Source of the DNA: Pseudomonas sp. SLFW | GTDB taxonomy: Bacteria > Pseudomonadota > Gammaproteobacteria > Pseudomonadales > Pseudomonadaceae | DNA length: 64,000 nucleotides | Assembly: GCF_009905615.1 (NCBI RefSeq) | Contig: NZ_JAAAKW010000017.1 | Location: forward strand, 47,888-111,887 | Reading direction: 5' to 3' | In this document: positions 16,637 through 24,972 of the stretch, in pieces | Layout of the letters: each line of letters begins with the position of its first letter | Numbering within the stretch: the first letter of the stretch is position 1 | Notes under the pieces: model-generated | The model's database searches: none | The model's input: only the letters and a program-made list of their open reading frames with translations | Told to the model about the DNA's origin: nothing | Program-made: the position numbers and the translations under genes

Positions 16637-18223
16637 TCAGTACTGCAGTGCAGCGCCCACGTTTTTCTTCAACAACTCCTGATAGAGGTCGGCGTAAGGT
16701 TCGACCGCTTTGTGCCAGTCGAACGGCGCAGCCATCGCACGGCAGCGCATCGCGTTAAGCAATGTAGGGCTGGCGAAGACGTTGAAGGCGCGGGTGAGCG
16801 CTTCGGTGTAGCTTTCCACCGTGGATTCGTCGAACAGGAAACCGGTGCATCCGTCTTCGATGGTGTCTGCCAGGCCGCCGGTACGACGTGCCACCGGCAA
16901 CGAACCGAAGCGCTGCGCGTACATCTGACTCAGACCGCACGGCTCATAGCGCGACGGCATCAGCAGGAAGTCGCTGCCCGCGAACATGCGACGAGCGTCG
17001 GTTTCATTGAAGCCGACCCGGACGCTGACCTGGCCCGGGAAGCGGGCGGCGAGGGCGCGCATGGCGTCTTCTTCATCCGGTTCGCCGCGACCAATGATCG
17101 CGATCTGTCCACCGTTGTTGACGATGTATTCGGCCACGCCGATGGTCAGGTCCAGACCCTTCTGATACACGAGACGCGAGACCACAGCGAAAAGTGGGCC
17201 CGTGGACGGCTCAAGCTCGAACAGCTCGCGGACGTAGTCGGCATTGATCTCCTTGCGCGTCCATTCGTTCGGGGCGAAGCGGCAGATCAAGTGTTCATCG
17301 GTGGCCGCATCCCAGCTTTCATCGATGCCGTTGGGAATCCCACTGAGCTGGCCGCGATTGGCCTTGCTTTGTAGGAAGCCTTCCAGACCGCAACCGAAAT
17401 CCGGGGTGGTGATTTCCTTGGCGTAGGTCGCGCTCACGGTGGTGATGTGGCTTGAATACGCCATGCCCGCCTTGATGAACGACAGCTGGCCGTAAAACTC
17501 CATGCCGTCCGGACCCAGCGCGGAATCGGGAATGCCCAGCTCGCGGCTCGACGCCACGCTGACGAAACCCTGATACGCGAGGTTGTGAATCGTGAAAATG
17601 CTCGGCGTGGTCTGGCCGCGCCACTTCATATACGCCGGTGCCAGACCCGCAGGCCAGTCGTGGGCGTGGACCAGTTCCGGGCACCACTGGGTTTTCACTG
17701 CGCCCGCCGCGAAATCGGCAGCAGCCAGGCCCAGACGGGCAAAGCGAATGTGGTTGTCGGACCAGTCGCGCCCGTGATTGTCGCCATAAGGCGTGCCTTC
17801 GCGCTCGTACAGCTCCGGGCAAATCAATACATAAATGACCAGACCGTCTTTCATGTCCATCCGGCCGATCTTGCAAGGCGGGAGCGCGGCGTGCCCGCTG
17901 AGTTCGCTGATGATGTGAATCGGGTTACCGCTATTGATGACCTGTGGATAGCCGGGAATCAGCACGCGTACATCGTGAAGGTGGCGCATGGCGCGCGGCA
18001 GTGCAGCAGACACATCGCCCAGACCGCCGGTTTTCACCAAGTCGGCCATTTCCGACGTCACGAACAGGATCTTTTTCCTGTTCGCCATGGAGATCCCGGG
18101 TTGTACAGGGGGCAGTTGCAGCACAGGTGCGCTCGTCGTTGCGAAGACCGGCAGATGGGTCAGCTCGCTGGCCGGCTGATTAAAACTCTCTCCCTTCTGG
18201 GTTTTGACAGCGGCACTAATCAT
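16637..18223 (-). CDS. glgA: glycogen synthase (GT5)
   Basis: 528 residues from ATG 18223 (MISAAVKTQKG), placed 7 nt after GGGAG; the frame is open 19 codons further upstream without support. The first 45 or so residues are a low-conservation leader before MANRKKILFVTSEMADLVKTGGLGDV, where KTGGL is the ADP-glucose-binding motif of bacterial starch/glycogen synthases. The C-terminal Rossmann domain carries PSRYEPCGLSQMYA, the conserved glutamate region. It extends alpha-1,4-glucan from ADP-glucose. It is the first gene of the minus-strand operon. No glgC or glgB lies in the window, so the ADP-glucose source must be elsewhere. An alternative start at MANRKK is possible. Confidence 0.93.
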   Translation of the reverse strand: MISAAVKTQKGESFNQPASELTHLPVFATTSAPVLQLPPVQPGISMANRKKILFVTSEMADLVKTGGLGDVSAALPRAMRHLHDVRVLIPGYPQVINSGNPIHIISELSGHAALPPCKIGRMDMKDGLVIYVLICPELYEREGTPYGDNHGRDWSDNHIRFARLGLAAADFAAGAVKTQWCPELVHAHDWPAGLAPAYMKWRGQTTPSIFTIHNLAYQGFVSVASSRELGIPDSALGPDGMEFYGQLSFIKAGMAYSSHITTVSATYAKEITTPDFGCGLEGFLQSKANRGQLSGIPNGIDESWDAATDEHLICRFAPNEWTRKEINADYVRELFELEPSTGPLFAVVSRLVYQKGLDLTIGVAEYIVNNGGQIAIIGRGEPDEEDAMRALAARFPGQVSVRVGFNETDARRMFAGSDFLLMPSRYEPCGLSQMYAQRFGSLPVARRTGGLADTIEDGCTGFLFDESTVESYTEALTRAFNVFASPTLLNAMRCRAMAAPFDWHKAVEPYADLYQELLKKNVGAALQY

Positions 18224-18826
18224 CGTTTTCTCCCATTCGATACGCAGTGTTGGTACAGCACTTGAGTTGTAAAAGGCCATGTCCTATGGCCAGGCACACA
18301 AGACCTACGCAAAATCGATACCCATTTACCGACTGCATAAGTAAGGACAGGGTGAAAGCGGCCTCTGTTTGGGCTTCATCCGGTAGCATAGGCGCTCTAA
18401 TCAGCTGACCCAGGGCATTTGTAGAAGTTTCGACTTTTTTTCCGGGAAATGTCTGGCCTGCGGGATGGCAGCTTTTTGTAGGAAAAATTTCACCTCGCTA
18501 CAGAAATTCCCTGACCGCGGAATGCGCCGTTCTGGCGCACATTTTTCTCCTGAACAGTACCGACGACCGCTGGTCGGATTGTTCGACAATCCCTCTGCAG
18601 CGGCTTGGGAAGCATAGCCGCGCGGTGATTTTTAGCGACCGGCGCTTCATGAAGTTTTTGTTGTCGCCATTTCTCGGTGCAACACAGCCCGAATCTCGTG
18701 CGTAATTGAGAAAAATCCTACTTTTGTATCGGGAATTTTTGGTGCGCTGCACGGTAGAATCCAACCCACGCGGCAGAGGGGCCTTCGGTCTTCTGTCTGT
18801 TCCCCCCTGAGTTGTAGAGGAAGTCA
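18224..18826. other. 603-bp divergent promoter region (glgA / GNAT)
   Basis: The open frames here lack RBS and codon support, so no gene is called. The region must carry the glgA operon promoter on the minus strand and the acetyltransferase promoter on the plus strand. It is more A+T-rich than the genes, with T tracts around 18430-18437 and 18471-18490, and a small AAGTttcgACTT hairpin followed by T residues near 18424-18440. I cannot identify specific -35/-10 boxes with confidence. Confidence 0.5.
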
Positions 18827-19318
18827 ATGCAAGCCCCTGAGGTTCTGGTCCTGCAAGCCAGCTATACCAATCCGGTCCACGCAGAAGCCATCGGTTTCCT
18901 GATCAATCAATACGCCGAAGACGCCATGGGCGGCGGCGAGTCGCTGTCTCAGGACGCTCGTGGACAGTTGGCGCTCGAACTGGCCAAGCGTCCTCACGCG
19001 TTCAGCGTGTTGGCGTTCATCTCCGGCGAGCCGGTTGGGCTGGTCAACTGCTTCGAGGGGTTTTCCACCTTCGCCTGCCGTCCGCTGGTGAACATTCACG
19101 ATGTGGTGGTCATCGCGTCCGCCCGTGGTCTGGGCATCAGCCAGAAGATGCTGGCCAAGGTCGAGGAAATCGCCCGCCAGCGCGGTTGCTGCAAAATGAC
19201 GCTGGAAGTGCTGGAAGGCAATGAAGTCGCCCAGGGTGCTTACCGCAAGCTGGGTTTCTCGGACTATCAGCTCGATCCGAAGATGGGCAAGGCGCTGTTT
19301 TGGCAGAAGGCGTTGTAG
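18827..19318 (+). CDS. GNAT family N-acetyltransferase
   Basis: 163 residues from ATG 18827, preceded by TAGAGGAAG. The acetyl-CoA-binding signature ASARGLGISQKMLAKVEEIARQRG lies around residues 92-117, and GAYRKLGF near residue 140 is the usual C-terminal GNAT block. The substrate is not deducible. Codon use and RBS are strong, so this is a real gene. It is transcribed away from the glycogen/trehalose operon and followed by a REP pair. Confidence 0.88.
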   Translation: MQAPEVLVLQASYTNPVHAEAIGFLINQYAEDAMGGGESLSQDARGQLALELAKRPHAFSVLAFISGEPVGLVNCFEGFSTFACRPLVNIHDVVVIASARGLGISQKMLAKVEEIARQRGCCKMTLEVLEGNEVAQGAYRKLGFSDYQLDPKMGKALFWQKAL

Positions 19319-19347
19319 GCACCTGCAAGCCCTCGCCGGACACCCAT

Positions 19348-19440
19348 CTGTAGGAGCGAATTTATTCGCGATAGGCCGGTACATCCAATACGGGTGTATC
19401 GGCTGTATCAACGTTTCGCGAATGAATTCGCTCCCACAGG
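19348..19440. repeat. REP pair (inverted)
   Basis: TAGGAGCGAATTTATTCGCG and TTTCGCGAATGAATTCGCTC arms are separated by about 45 bp. The left arm carries a C-to-T change in the central GAATTC. Confidence 0.9.
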
Positions 19441-19598
19441 TCGACGGTGACCAGCCGATGTCAATCTGATCGCAGGTTGAAACCGTGTATGAGCTGTTGC
19501 CCACGCAACACCATCCAAAACATTTGTAACAGTTCTATCCTGTAAGACAATTCAGCGAGCGATGTAGGATCGCCTCCCGTATTGATTTCAGGACACCC

Positions 19599-19778
19599 AT
19601 GTCACTCTCACTGGAACCTCCCAGTTGCCGATCCCGTTCCCTGAACCCGGATCTTCGTCACATGTTTCTCTGCGTCGACAGGCGCGTGTTTTCAAAGACC
19701 TTCATTTGTCTCGGCTCCCTCACGGTGACGCCGGGTGTCGTCGTGTCCGGCGCTCAGCCGCTGAAAAGGAACCCTTGA
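19599..19778 (+). CDS. 59-codon leader ORF, in frame with and 3 nt before the TerC-type gene
   Basis: ATG at 19599 is 6-7 nt after CAGGA, a good RBS. The frame runs 59 codons (MSLSLEPPSCRSRSLNPDL... ending QPLKRNP) to TGA at 19776-19778. Only CCC separates it from the ATG of the downstream gene, and both are in the same frame. The RBS of the downstream gene (AAGGA at 19766-19770) lies inside the leader ORF. A hairpin with stem CGCCGG/CCGGCG (19729-19734, 19747-19752) is also inside it. The peptide resembles no protein I know. It could be a regulatory leader peptide, a coupled translation unit, or chance. Confidence 0.4.
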   Translation: MSLSLEPPSCRSRSLNPDLRHMFLCVDRRVFSKTFICLGSLTVTPGVVVSGAQPLKRNP

Positions 19779-19781
19779 CCC

Positions 19782-21341
19782 ATGGAATGGCTTGCGGACC
19801 CCACGGCCTGGCTGGGCCTGTTGACCCTGATCGTCCTTGAACTGGTATTGGGCATCGACAATCTCGTGTTCATTGCCATCCTGGCCGACAAATTGCCCCC
19901 CGAGCAGCGTGACAAGGCGCGGGTGTTGGGGTTGTCCCTGGCGTTGATCATGCGCCTGGGGCTGCTGGCGAGTATTTCGTGGATGGTGACGCTCACCGAG
20001 CCGCTGCTCGATGTGTTCGGCAAAAGCTTCTCCGGCCGCGACCTGATCATGCTGTTCGGCGGGGTGTTCCTGCTGTTCAAGGCGACCATGGAACTGCACG
20101 AACGACTGGAAGGCCATGTCGCTCAGCATTCGGGCAGCACGACGTACGCACTGTTCTGGCCCATCGTCGCGCAGATCGTCGTGCTCGACGCCGTCTTCTC
20201 CCTGGACGCGGTGATCACGGCGGTCGGCATGGTGGATGAGTTGTCGGTGATGATGATCGCGGTGGTGTTCTCCATCGGCATCATGATCATTGCCAGCAAG
20301 CCGCTGACGGCCTTCGTCAACGCACACCCGACGGTGATCATGCTGTGCCTGGGTTTCCTGATGATGATCGGCTTCAGCCTGACCGCCGACGGCCTTGGGT
20401 TTCATATCCCGAAAGGCTACCTGTACGCGGCGATTGGCTTCTCGATCCTTATCGAGGTGTTCAACCAGGTCGCGCGTTCGCGTCGCAAACGCAGCCTGAA
20501 AGGCAACTTGCCGCGCCGCCAGCGCATGGCCCACGCCGTGCTGAGGCTGTTGGGCGGCCGCAAACCCGCTGCCGAGGACGTGGGGGAGGACATCGCCGAC
20601 ATGCTGGACGGTGATGGCGATGCCGACGAAGCCGTGTTCGACCGGCGTGAGCGGGTGATGATCAGCGGCGTGTTGCAGCTGGCGCAAAAGCCGGTCCGCA
20701 GCGCCATGACCGCCCGCAACGATGTTGACGTGATCGATCTGTCAGATGACGAAGCGACCATCCGTCAACGTCTGATGGCGTCGTCCTACTCGCGCCTACC
20801 GCTGATTCGTGAGGGGCGCGTAGAAGAACCTCTCGGCTTCGTGCACAAAAAGGAACTGCTTAACGCGTTGCTCGCCGAAGCAGTGCCGAACCTGGAACAC
20901 GCGGCACGCCAGGCCCTCAGCGTGCTCGACAGTTTTTCGGTCCTCAACGCGCTGGATCAGATGCGTGCGCAATCGACTCACATTGCATTCGTGGTCAACG
21001 AGTTCGGCGACTTCGTCGGCATCCTGACCATGACCGACATTCTGGAGTCGATTGCGGGCGAGTTGCCGGACGCGACCGAGGCCGAGGGGCCAGGTCTGGT
21101 CGAGGAGGGCGAGGGCGTGTTGGTGAACGCCGCCATGAACCTGACTCACCTGCGCGAACGCACCGGTTTCAAGGCACGTGCTACCGAGGAATATCAGACG
21201 CTGGCCGGGCTGATCATGAGCCTGCTTGACCGGTTGCCGGTCATGGGCGACGAGGTGCAGTGGGAGGGGTGGAATCTCAAGGTGGTTGAGGTGCAAGAGC
21301 GGCGCGTGACCCGCGTGCTGATGCGCAAGACGTCCGTCTGA
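19782..21341 (+). CDS. TerC-CBS-CorC membrane protein (YoaE-like)
   Basis: 519 residues. Residues 1-235 are a TerC-type membrane domain with about seven helices, including the acidic ELVLGIDNLVFIAI and VVLDAVFSLDAVITAVGM motifs that mark metal-linked TerC proteins. A CBS pair follows (about 300-420: RSAMTARNDVDVIDL, SYSRLPLIREG, FVVNEFGDFVGILTMTDILE). The C-terminal CorC/HlyC transporter-associated domain ends the protein. The architecture matches E. coli YoaE. TerC homologues have been linked to manganese or other metal handling and to membrane protein quality; the role here is inferred. The upstream region holds an in-frame leader ORF. A bidirectional terminator follows. Confidence 0.9.
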   Translation: MEWLADPTAWLGLLTLIVLELVLGIDNLVFIAILADKLPPEQRDKARVLGLSLALIMRLGLLASISWMVTLTEPLLDVFGKSFSGRDLIMLFGGVFLLFKATMELHERLEGHVAQHSGSTTYALFWPIVAQIVVLDAVFSLDAVITAVGMVDELSVMMIAVVFSIGIMIIASKPLTAFVNAHPTVIMLCLGFLMMIGFSLTADGLGFHIPKGYLYAAIGFSILIEVFNQVARSRRKRSLKGNLPRRQRMAHAVLRLLGGRKPAAEDVGEDIADMLDGDGDADEAVFDRRERVMISGVLQLAQKPVRSAMTARNDVDVIDLSDDEATIRQRLMASSYSRLPLIREGRVEEPLGFVHKKELLNALLAEAVPNLEHAARQALSVLDSFSVLNALDQMRAQSTHIAFVVNEFGDFVGILTMTDILESIAGELPDATEAEGPGLVEEGEGVLVNAAMNLTHLRERTGFKARATEEYQTLAGLIMSLLDRLPVMGDEVQWEGWNLKVVEVQERRVTRVLMRKTSV

Positions 21342-21383
21342 TCAGGGCGTTTGAATCGACGATTATAACGCTTATAAAAAGAA

Positions 21384-21408
21384 GGCCTGCATTGCGCAGG
21401 CCTTTTTT
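21384..21408. terminator. bidirectional terminator between yoaE-like gene and cptA
   Basis: GGCCTGC (21384-21390), loop ATTGC, GCAGGCC (21396-21402), then six T on the plus strand. On the minus strand the same stem is followed by TTCTTTTT. It sits between two convergent genes. Confidence 0.9.
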
Positions 21409-21419
21409 CTGAACGGTGG

Positions 21420-23165
21420 TTACTTGTTCGCCACTTCCGGCATCGGCGCCTCTTGAGTCGCGGCCTTTTCCATGCCGGCGAAGTCACTCAAGCCTTTCTG
21501 CGCATAAGGGTCGCCAATCAGTCGAGGGCGCGCCTTGAAGTCCAGGCTCACCAGGCTCTTCGTCGAGTCCAGCTCGTCGAAGCTCAGGCCCGCCAGTTGC
21601 GCCCAGGTGTGGATCAGGTTCGAGCTGGAGTAAGGACGGCTGTGGATGCTGTCGAAGCTCCAGTTGTGGGTTCCACGCCATTTTGGCGACGCATAGGCAA
21701 TGAACGGCACCGTGTACATTGGAATCGTCGGTTTGCCCTCGTTGCGGCCCAGCGTGTTGTGCCCTGGCGAGTCGTAAACGTCTTCGCCGTGGTCGGACAG
21801 GTACAGCAGGAAGCCGTTCGGGTCCGCCTTGCTGTAGGTCTTGATCAGGCTCGACACCACGAAATCGTTGTACAGCACCGCGTTGTCGTAGCTGTTGTAC
21901 ATCTCCAGCTTGCTGTCATCGATGGCCGCAGGCACGCCGTCACGACCGGTGAATTTCTCGTAGGTTTCCGGGTAGCGGTACTGATAGGCCATGTGCGTGC
22001 CCAGCAAGTGAACGACGATCAGCTTGCGCGGCGCGGCATCGGTCAGGGCCTTGGCGAACGGCTCCAGCACGTCGCCGTCGTACTGGCGAGCGTTTTGATT
22101 GCGGTTGTTGTTCAGGTAGACCTGCTCGTCCGCCTGCTCGGAGAACGTGGTGAGCATGGTGTTGCGCTTGGTCATCGTCTGCTGGTTGGTGATCCAGAAG
22201 GTCTTGTAACCCGCCTGCTTCATCACGCTGACGATGGACGGGGTCTTCAGGTACAGGTCCGGGTTTTCCTCGTCGGCGAAGGTCAGCACTTGCTGCAATG
22301 CTTCGATCGTGTACGGACGCGGGGTGATGACGTTATCGAAGACCTGCAGCTCGCTTTTCATGGCGTCCAGGTTCGGCGTGGTCTGCCGTGGGTAGCCATA
22401 CAGATGCATGCGGCCACGGTTGGTCGATTCACCGATGACCAGCACCAGCGTGGTCGGCAGGCCGGCCTGTTGATCCTTGAGGTTTTTCAGCGGCGGAATA
22501 TTGCTGCTGGTGGTGAGCATGTCCTGCATGCTGTCCAGTTGCTGGGTGTAGCGGTGGTACGCCACCAGCATCTGCCAGGGCACGGCGGGTTCGATGCGTG
22601 ATTCGAAGGCTTCAAGGCCCGCAGCCGTCGTGTCGAAGCGTGACATCTGTTTCGCCAGCGGGTAGCCGATGATCGCCACCAACAGCGCAGTGGCCACGAC
22701 CCAGGCACGGCCGCGGGGCATGTACACCGGGCGCAGGCGGGTCCAGAGGAAAATCGCAAAGGCGGTGTGGGCGATGAACGCCAGTACGATCCACCAGGCG
22801 AAGTACTGCGTCATGTACTCGCCCGCCTCAGAGATGTTCGACTCGAACATGATGAAAATGACGCTTTGCGAGAATTCTTGCTGATAAATGAAGAAGTAGC
22901 CCAGGCTCGCCATGGAGCAGGCCCACAGCACCACACCGATGACGGCAGCCATAACACGGGTCTTGCCAGGGAACAGGAACATCGGCGCCAGCCAGATACC
23001 GCTCATCAGGAACGCCTGGCGAAACCCCGCGAAGCCAGTGATGCCGGTCAGTTGGATCAGCAGTTGGGTGATTCCGGAAAAGTACCAGAAGAACAGGAAC
23101 AGCCAGGCCACGCCGGCCCAATCAAAACCCTTCGGAGTGGGGGTGCTCCGTTTCATCGTTGCCAT
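21420..23165 (-). CDS. cptA: phosphoethanolamine transferase CptA
   Basis: 581 residues. The ATG at 23165 is preceded by GGAG 6 nt away. About five N-terminal membrane helices (residues 15-180) anchor a periplasmic alkaline-phosphatase/sulfatase-fold domain. VLVIGESTNRGRMHLYGYPR carries the nucleophilic threonine that accepts phosphoethanolamine. VVHLLGTHMAYQYRYP and YLSDHGEDVYDSPGHN supply metal ligands. The match to E. coli CptA, which decorates the lipopolysaccharide core heptose, extends over the whole length (EFSQSV, FITNQQTMT, GRNE blocks). Such enzymes lower outer-membrane negative charge. It is a single-gene unit. Confidence 0.93.
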   Translation of the reverse strand: MATMKRSTPTPKGFDWAGVAWLFLFFWYFSGITQLLIQLTGITGFAGFRQAFLMSGIWLAPMFLFPGKTRVMAAVIGVVLWACSMASLGYFFIYQQEFSQSVIFIMFESNISEAGEYMTQYFAWWIVLAFIAHTAFAIFLWTRLRPVYMPRGRAWVVATALLVAIIGYPLAKQMSRFDTTAAGLEAFESRIEPAVPWQMLVAYHRYTQQLDSMQDMLTTSSNIPPLKNLKDQQAGLPTTLVLVIGESTNRGRMHLYGYPRQTTPNLDAMKSELQVFDNVITPRPYTIEALQQVLTFADEENPDLYLKTPSIVSVMKQAGYKTFWITNQQTMTKRNTMLTTFSEQADEQVYLNNNRNQNARQYDGDVLEPFAKALTDAAPRKLIVVHLLGTHMAYQYRYPETYEKFTGRDGVPAAIDDSKLEMYNSYDNAVLYNDFVVSSLIKTYSKADPNGFLLYLSDHGEDVYDSPGHNTLGRNEGKPTIPMYTVPFIAYASPKWRGTHNWSFDSIHSRPYSSSNLIHTWAQLAGLSFDELDSTKSLVSLDFKARPRLIGDPYAQKGLSDFAGMEKAATQEAPMPEVANK

Positions 23166-23460
23166 CAGGCGCTCCAGCTATGGATCTGTCGAGCGGCGCG
23201 ATGGGCCGCCTCGTTTTTGCAGCGGGGCGTCGCGCAGGCCATGAGCGACCCGGCATACGTTCCGCAGAGGTGCGGGAGTATGGTGAGGGTGAGGTGAAAA
23301 AAATGTGAGACAGCGGGAGACGACGTGTAAACGCGGTCAGGACGGGGATTTTTAGCAGGGTTGGAACGTTACGGAATGTGTCGGGTCGGAAAAATGACGG
23401 AAAGTTCGTCGACTGAGAAGACGTAAGGCGGGGAAGGGTCAGGCGAAGGGATGAAGCGTG
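23166..23460. other. promoter region of cptA
   Basis: Nearly 300 bp without a credible gene. It contains the cptA upstream region, including direct GTGAGGGTGAGGTG-like purine-rich repeats at about 23281-23296. No sigma-70 boxes are clear. Confidence 0.4.
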
Positions 23461-23489
23461 AAGGCAAGCCAGCAAATCGGGCTTGCCTT
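23461..23489 (-). terminator. terminator of the 56-aa coiled-coil gene
   Basis: AAGGCAAGCC (23461-23470) pairs perfectly with GGCTTGCCTT (23480-23489). It lies 20 nt past the stop of the small minus-strand gene. Confidence 0.75.
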
Positions 23490-23509
23490 ATTGGGTGAAG
23501 CGCGGGGGA

Positions 23510-23680
23510 TCAGGCGTGAAGGGCCGTGCCGCTGGCGAGCTGAGCGTGTTGCAGCATCAGGGCCATCTGGGCGACTTTCTTTTGCAGCTGGTCACGTTCT
23601 TCGCGGAGCTGACGCAGCTCATCGCGACGGACGGTAACGTACAGAGTCTGTGGAACGCTTGCCGGTAGTACTGTGCCCAT
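23510..23680 (-). CDS. small coiled-coil protein, 56 aa
   Basis: ATG at 23680 follows GCGAGGTGAGCA, a strong RBS. The product starts MGTVLPASVPQTLYVTV and continues with a heptad-rich amphipathic helix (RRDELRQLREERDQLQKK, then VAQMALMLQHAQ), so it should form a short coiled coil. The stop TGA is at 23510-23512 and a perfect 10-bp-stem terminator follows. Codon use (CTG, CGC, GAC) is like that of real genes. I think conserved small proteins of this type occur in other pseudomonads, but the function is unknown. Confidence 0.75.
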   Translation of the reverse strand: MGTVLPASVPQTLYVTVRRDELRQLREERDQLQKKVAQMALMLQHAQLASGTALHA

Positions 23681-23994
23681 TGCTCACCTCGCAAATGGCG
23701 GATTCAACTTCGTAAGGTTCAAGCAATGACGCGATCGCTACCCGACTTGTCCATGCTTCCTACCTTTGTCGGCGCGGATTCTGATTTCTTTTCAAAAAAA
23801 TTGGAACTTTTTTATTTTTAATTGTCACTGTCGTTTCGTCTTGGCGACGAACGGCGTAAAAAGCCCGTCCTTGACGCACCAACATGAAACTATTTTCACC
23901 GGGAAACCTTCGTTTGCCTCCCCGGACTAACCCTACAAGCGGCACTGGGCTATAAAATGGGGCACCCTGTTTACGAATTAAGGAGCACCTCTAC
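23681..23994. other. promoter region between small gene and gnd
   Basis: 314 bp without a gene, notably A+T-rich at 23785-23830 (TTTTTTATTTTTAATTG). A TATAAAAT sequence at 23951-23958, about 40 bp before the gnd start, is the best -10 candidate. No matching -35 is obvious. Confidence 0.4.
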
Positions 23995-24972
23995 ATGCAA
24001 CTCGGGATTGTTGGACTAGGCCGCATGGGCGGCAACATCGCACGTCGACTGATGCTCAATGGCCACACGACAGTCGTCTACGATCGCGATGAGCAGTCTC
24101 GCACCGTGCTCGCCAACGAAGGTTCGACGCCGGCCACCGACCTCAAGTCACTGGTCGCTGCGCTGGACAAGCCGCGAGCCGTCTGGGTGATGCTGCCAGC
24201 GGGCGCTCCGACCGAAGACACCATCAATGTGCTGGCTGACCTGCTCGATAAAGACGACGTGATCATCGACGGCGGCAACACCTTTTATAAGGACGACGTG
24301 CGTCGCTCCCACGCACTGAAAGAGAAGGGCCTGCACTACGTTGATGTCGGCACGTCTGGCGGCGTCTGGGGCCTGGAGCGCGGTTACTGCATGATGATCG
24401 GCGGTGAAACCGAGGTGGTGAACCGCCTTGATCCGCTGTTCAAGACCCTGGCCCCCGGCATCGGCAACATCCCCCGCACCAAGGACCGCGCCAAGGACGC
24501 CGACCCTCGCGCCGAGCAGGGCTACATCCATGCTGGCCCGCCGGGCGCCGGTCACTTCGTGAAGATGATCCACAACGGCATCGAATACGGAATGATGCAG
24601 GCCTTTGCCGAAGGCTTTGACATCCTCAAGACCAAAAACTCGGAAAACCTGCCGGAAGACCAGCGCTTCGACCTGAACATGGGCGACATCGCCGAAGTAT
24701 GGCGTCGCGGCAGTGTCGTCTCCTCCTGGCTGCTGGACCTGACCGCCGACGCACTGGCGACCGATCCTCAGCTTAATGCCTATTCCGGCTCCGTGGCCGA
24801 CAGCGGTGAAGGCCGCTGGACCATTGAAGCCGCGATGGAGCAGGCCGTACCGGTCCCGGTGCTGTCCACTTCTCTGTTTGCCCGCTTCCGCTCCCGTCAA
24901 CAAAGCACGTACGGCGACAAGATGCTCTCCGCCATGCGTTTCGGTTTTGGTGGTCATAAGGAACCAAAATAA
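23995..24972 (+). CDS. gnd: 6-phosphogluconate dehydrogenase, decarboxylating (short form)
   Basis: 325 residues, the short single-subunit-type 6PGDH rather than the 470-residue form. The N-terminal GIVGLGRMGGNIARRL is the Rossmann nucleotide-binding loop; DGGNTFYKDD, GTSGGVWGLERGYCMMIGG and the catalytic HFVKMIHNGIEYGMMQAFAEG follow. It oxidises 6-phosphogluconate to ribulose 5-phosphate with NAD(P)H and CO2. Short-form enzymes are often NAD-preferring, which is not decidable here. AAGGAG lies 10 nt upstream. The stop TAA overlaps the zwf start (TAATG), so the two oxidative pentose phosphate enzymes are translationally coupled. Confidence 0.93.
   Translation: MQLGIVGLGRMGGNIARRLMLNGHTTVVYDRDEQSRTVLANEGSTPATDLKSLVAALDKPRAVWVMLPAGAPTEDTINVLADLLDKDDVIIDGGNTFYKDDVRRSHALKEKGLHYVDVGTSGGVWGLERGYCMMIGGETEVVNRLDPLFKTLAPGIGNIPRTKDRAKDADPRAEQGYIHAGPPGAGHFVKMIHNGIEYGMMQAFAEGFDILKTKNSENLPEDQRFDLNMGDIAEVWRRGSVVSSWLLDLTADALATDPQLNAYSGSVADSGEGRWTIEAAMEQAVPVPVLSTSLFARFRSRQQSTYGDKMLSAMRFGFGGHKEPK

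Noticed and set aside
18498..18827. 109-codon minus-strand ORF upstream of glgA
   Set aside because: No RBS and no similarity; it fills the divergent promoter region and has atypical codon use.
19441..19781. yybP-ykoY manganese riboswitch before the TerC gene
   Set aside because: I looked for the conserved AGG/GGGGAGUA-like elements and long paired arms that mark this riboswitch and did not find them. Only the leader ORF and one hairpin are visible.
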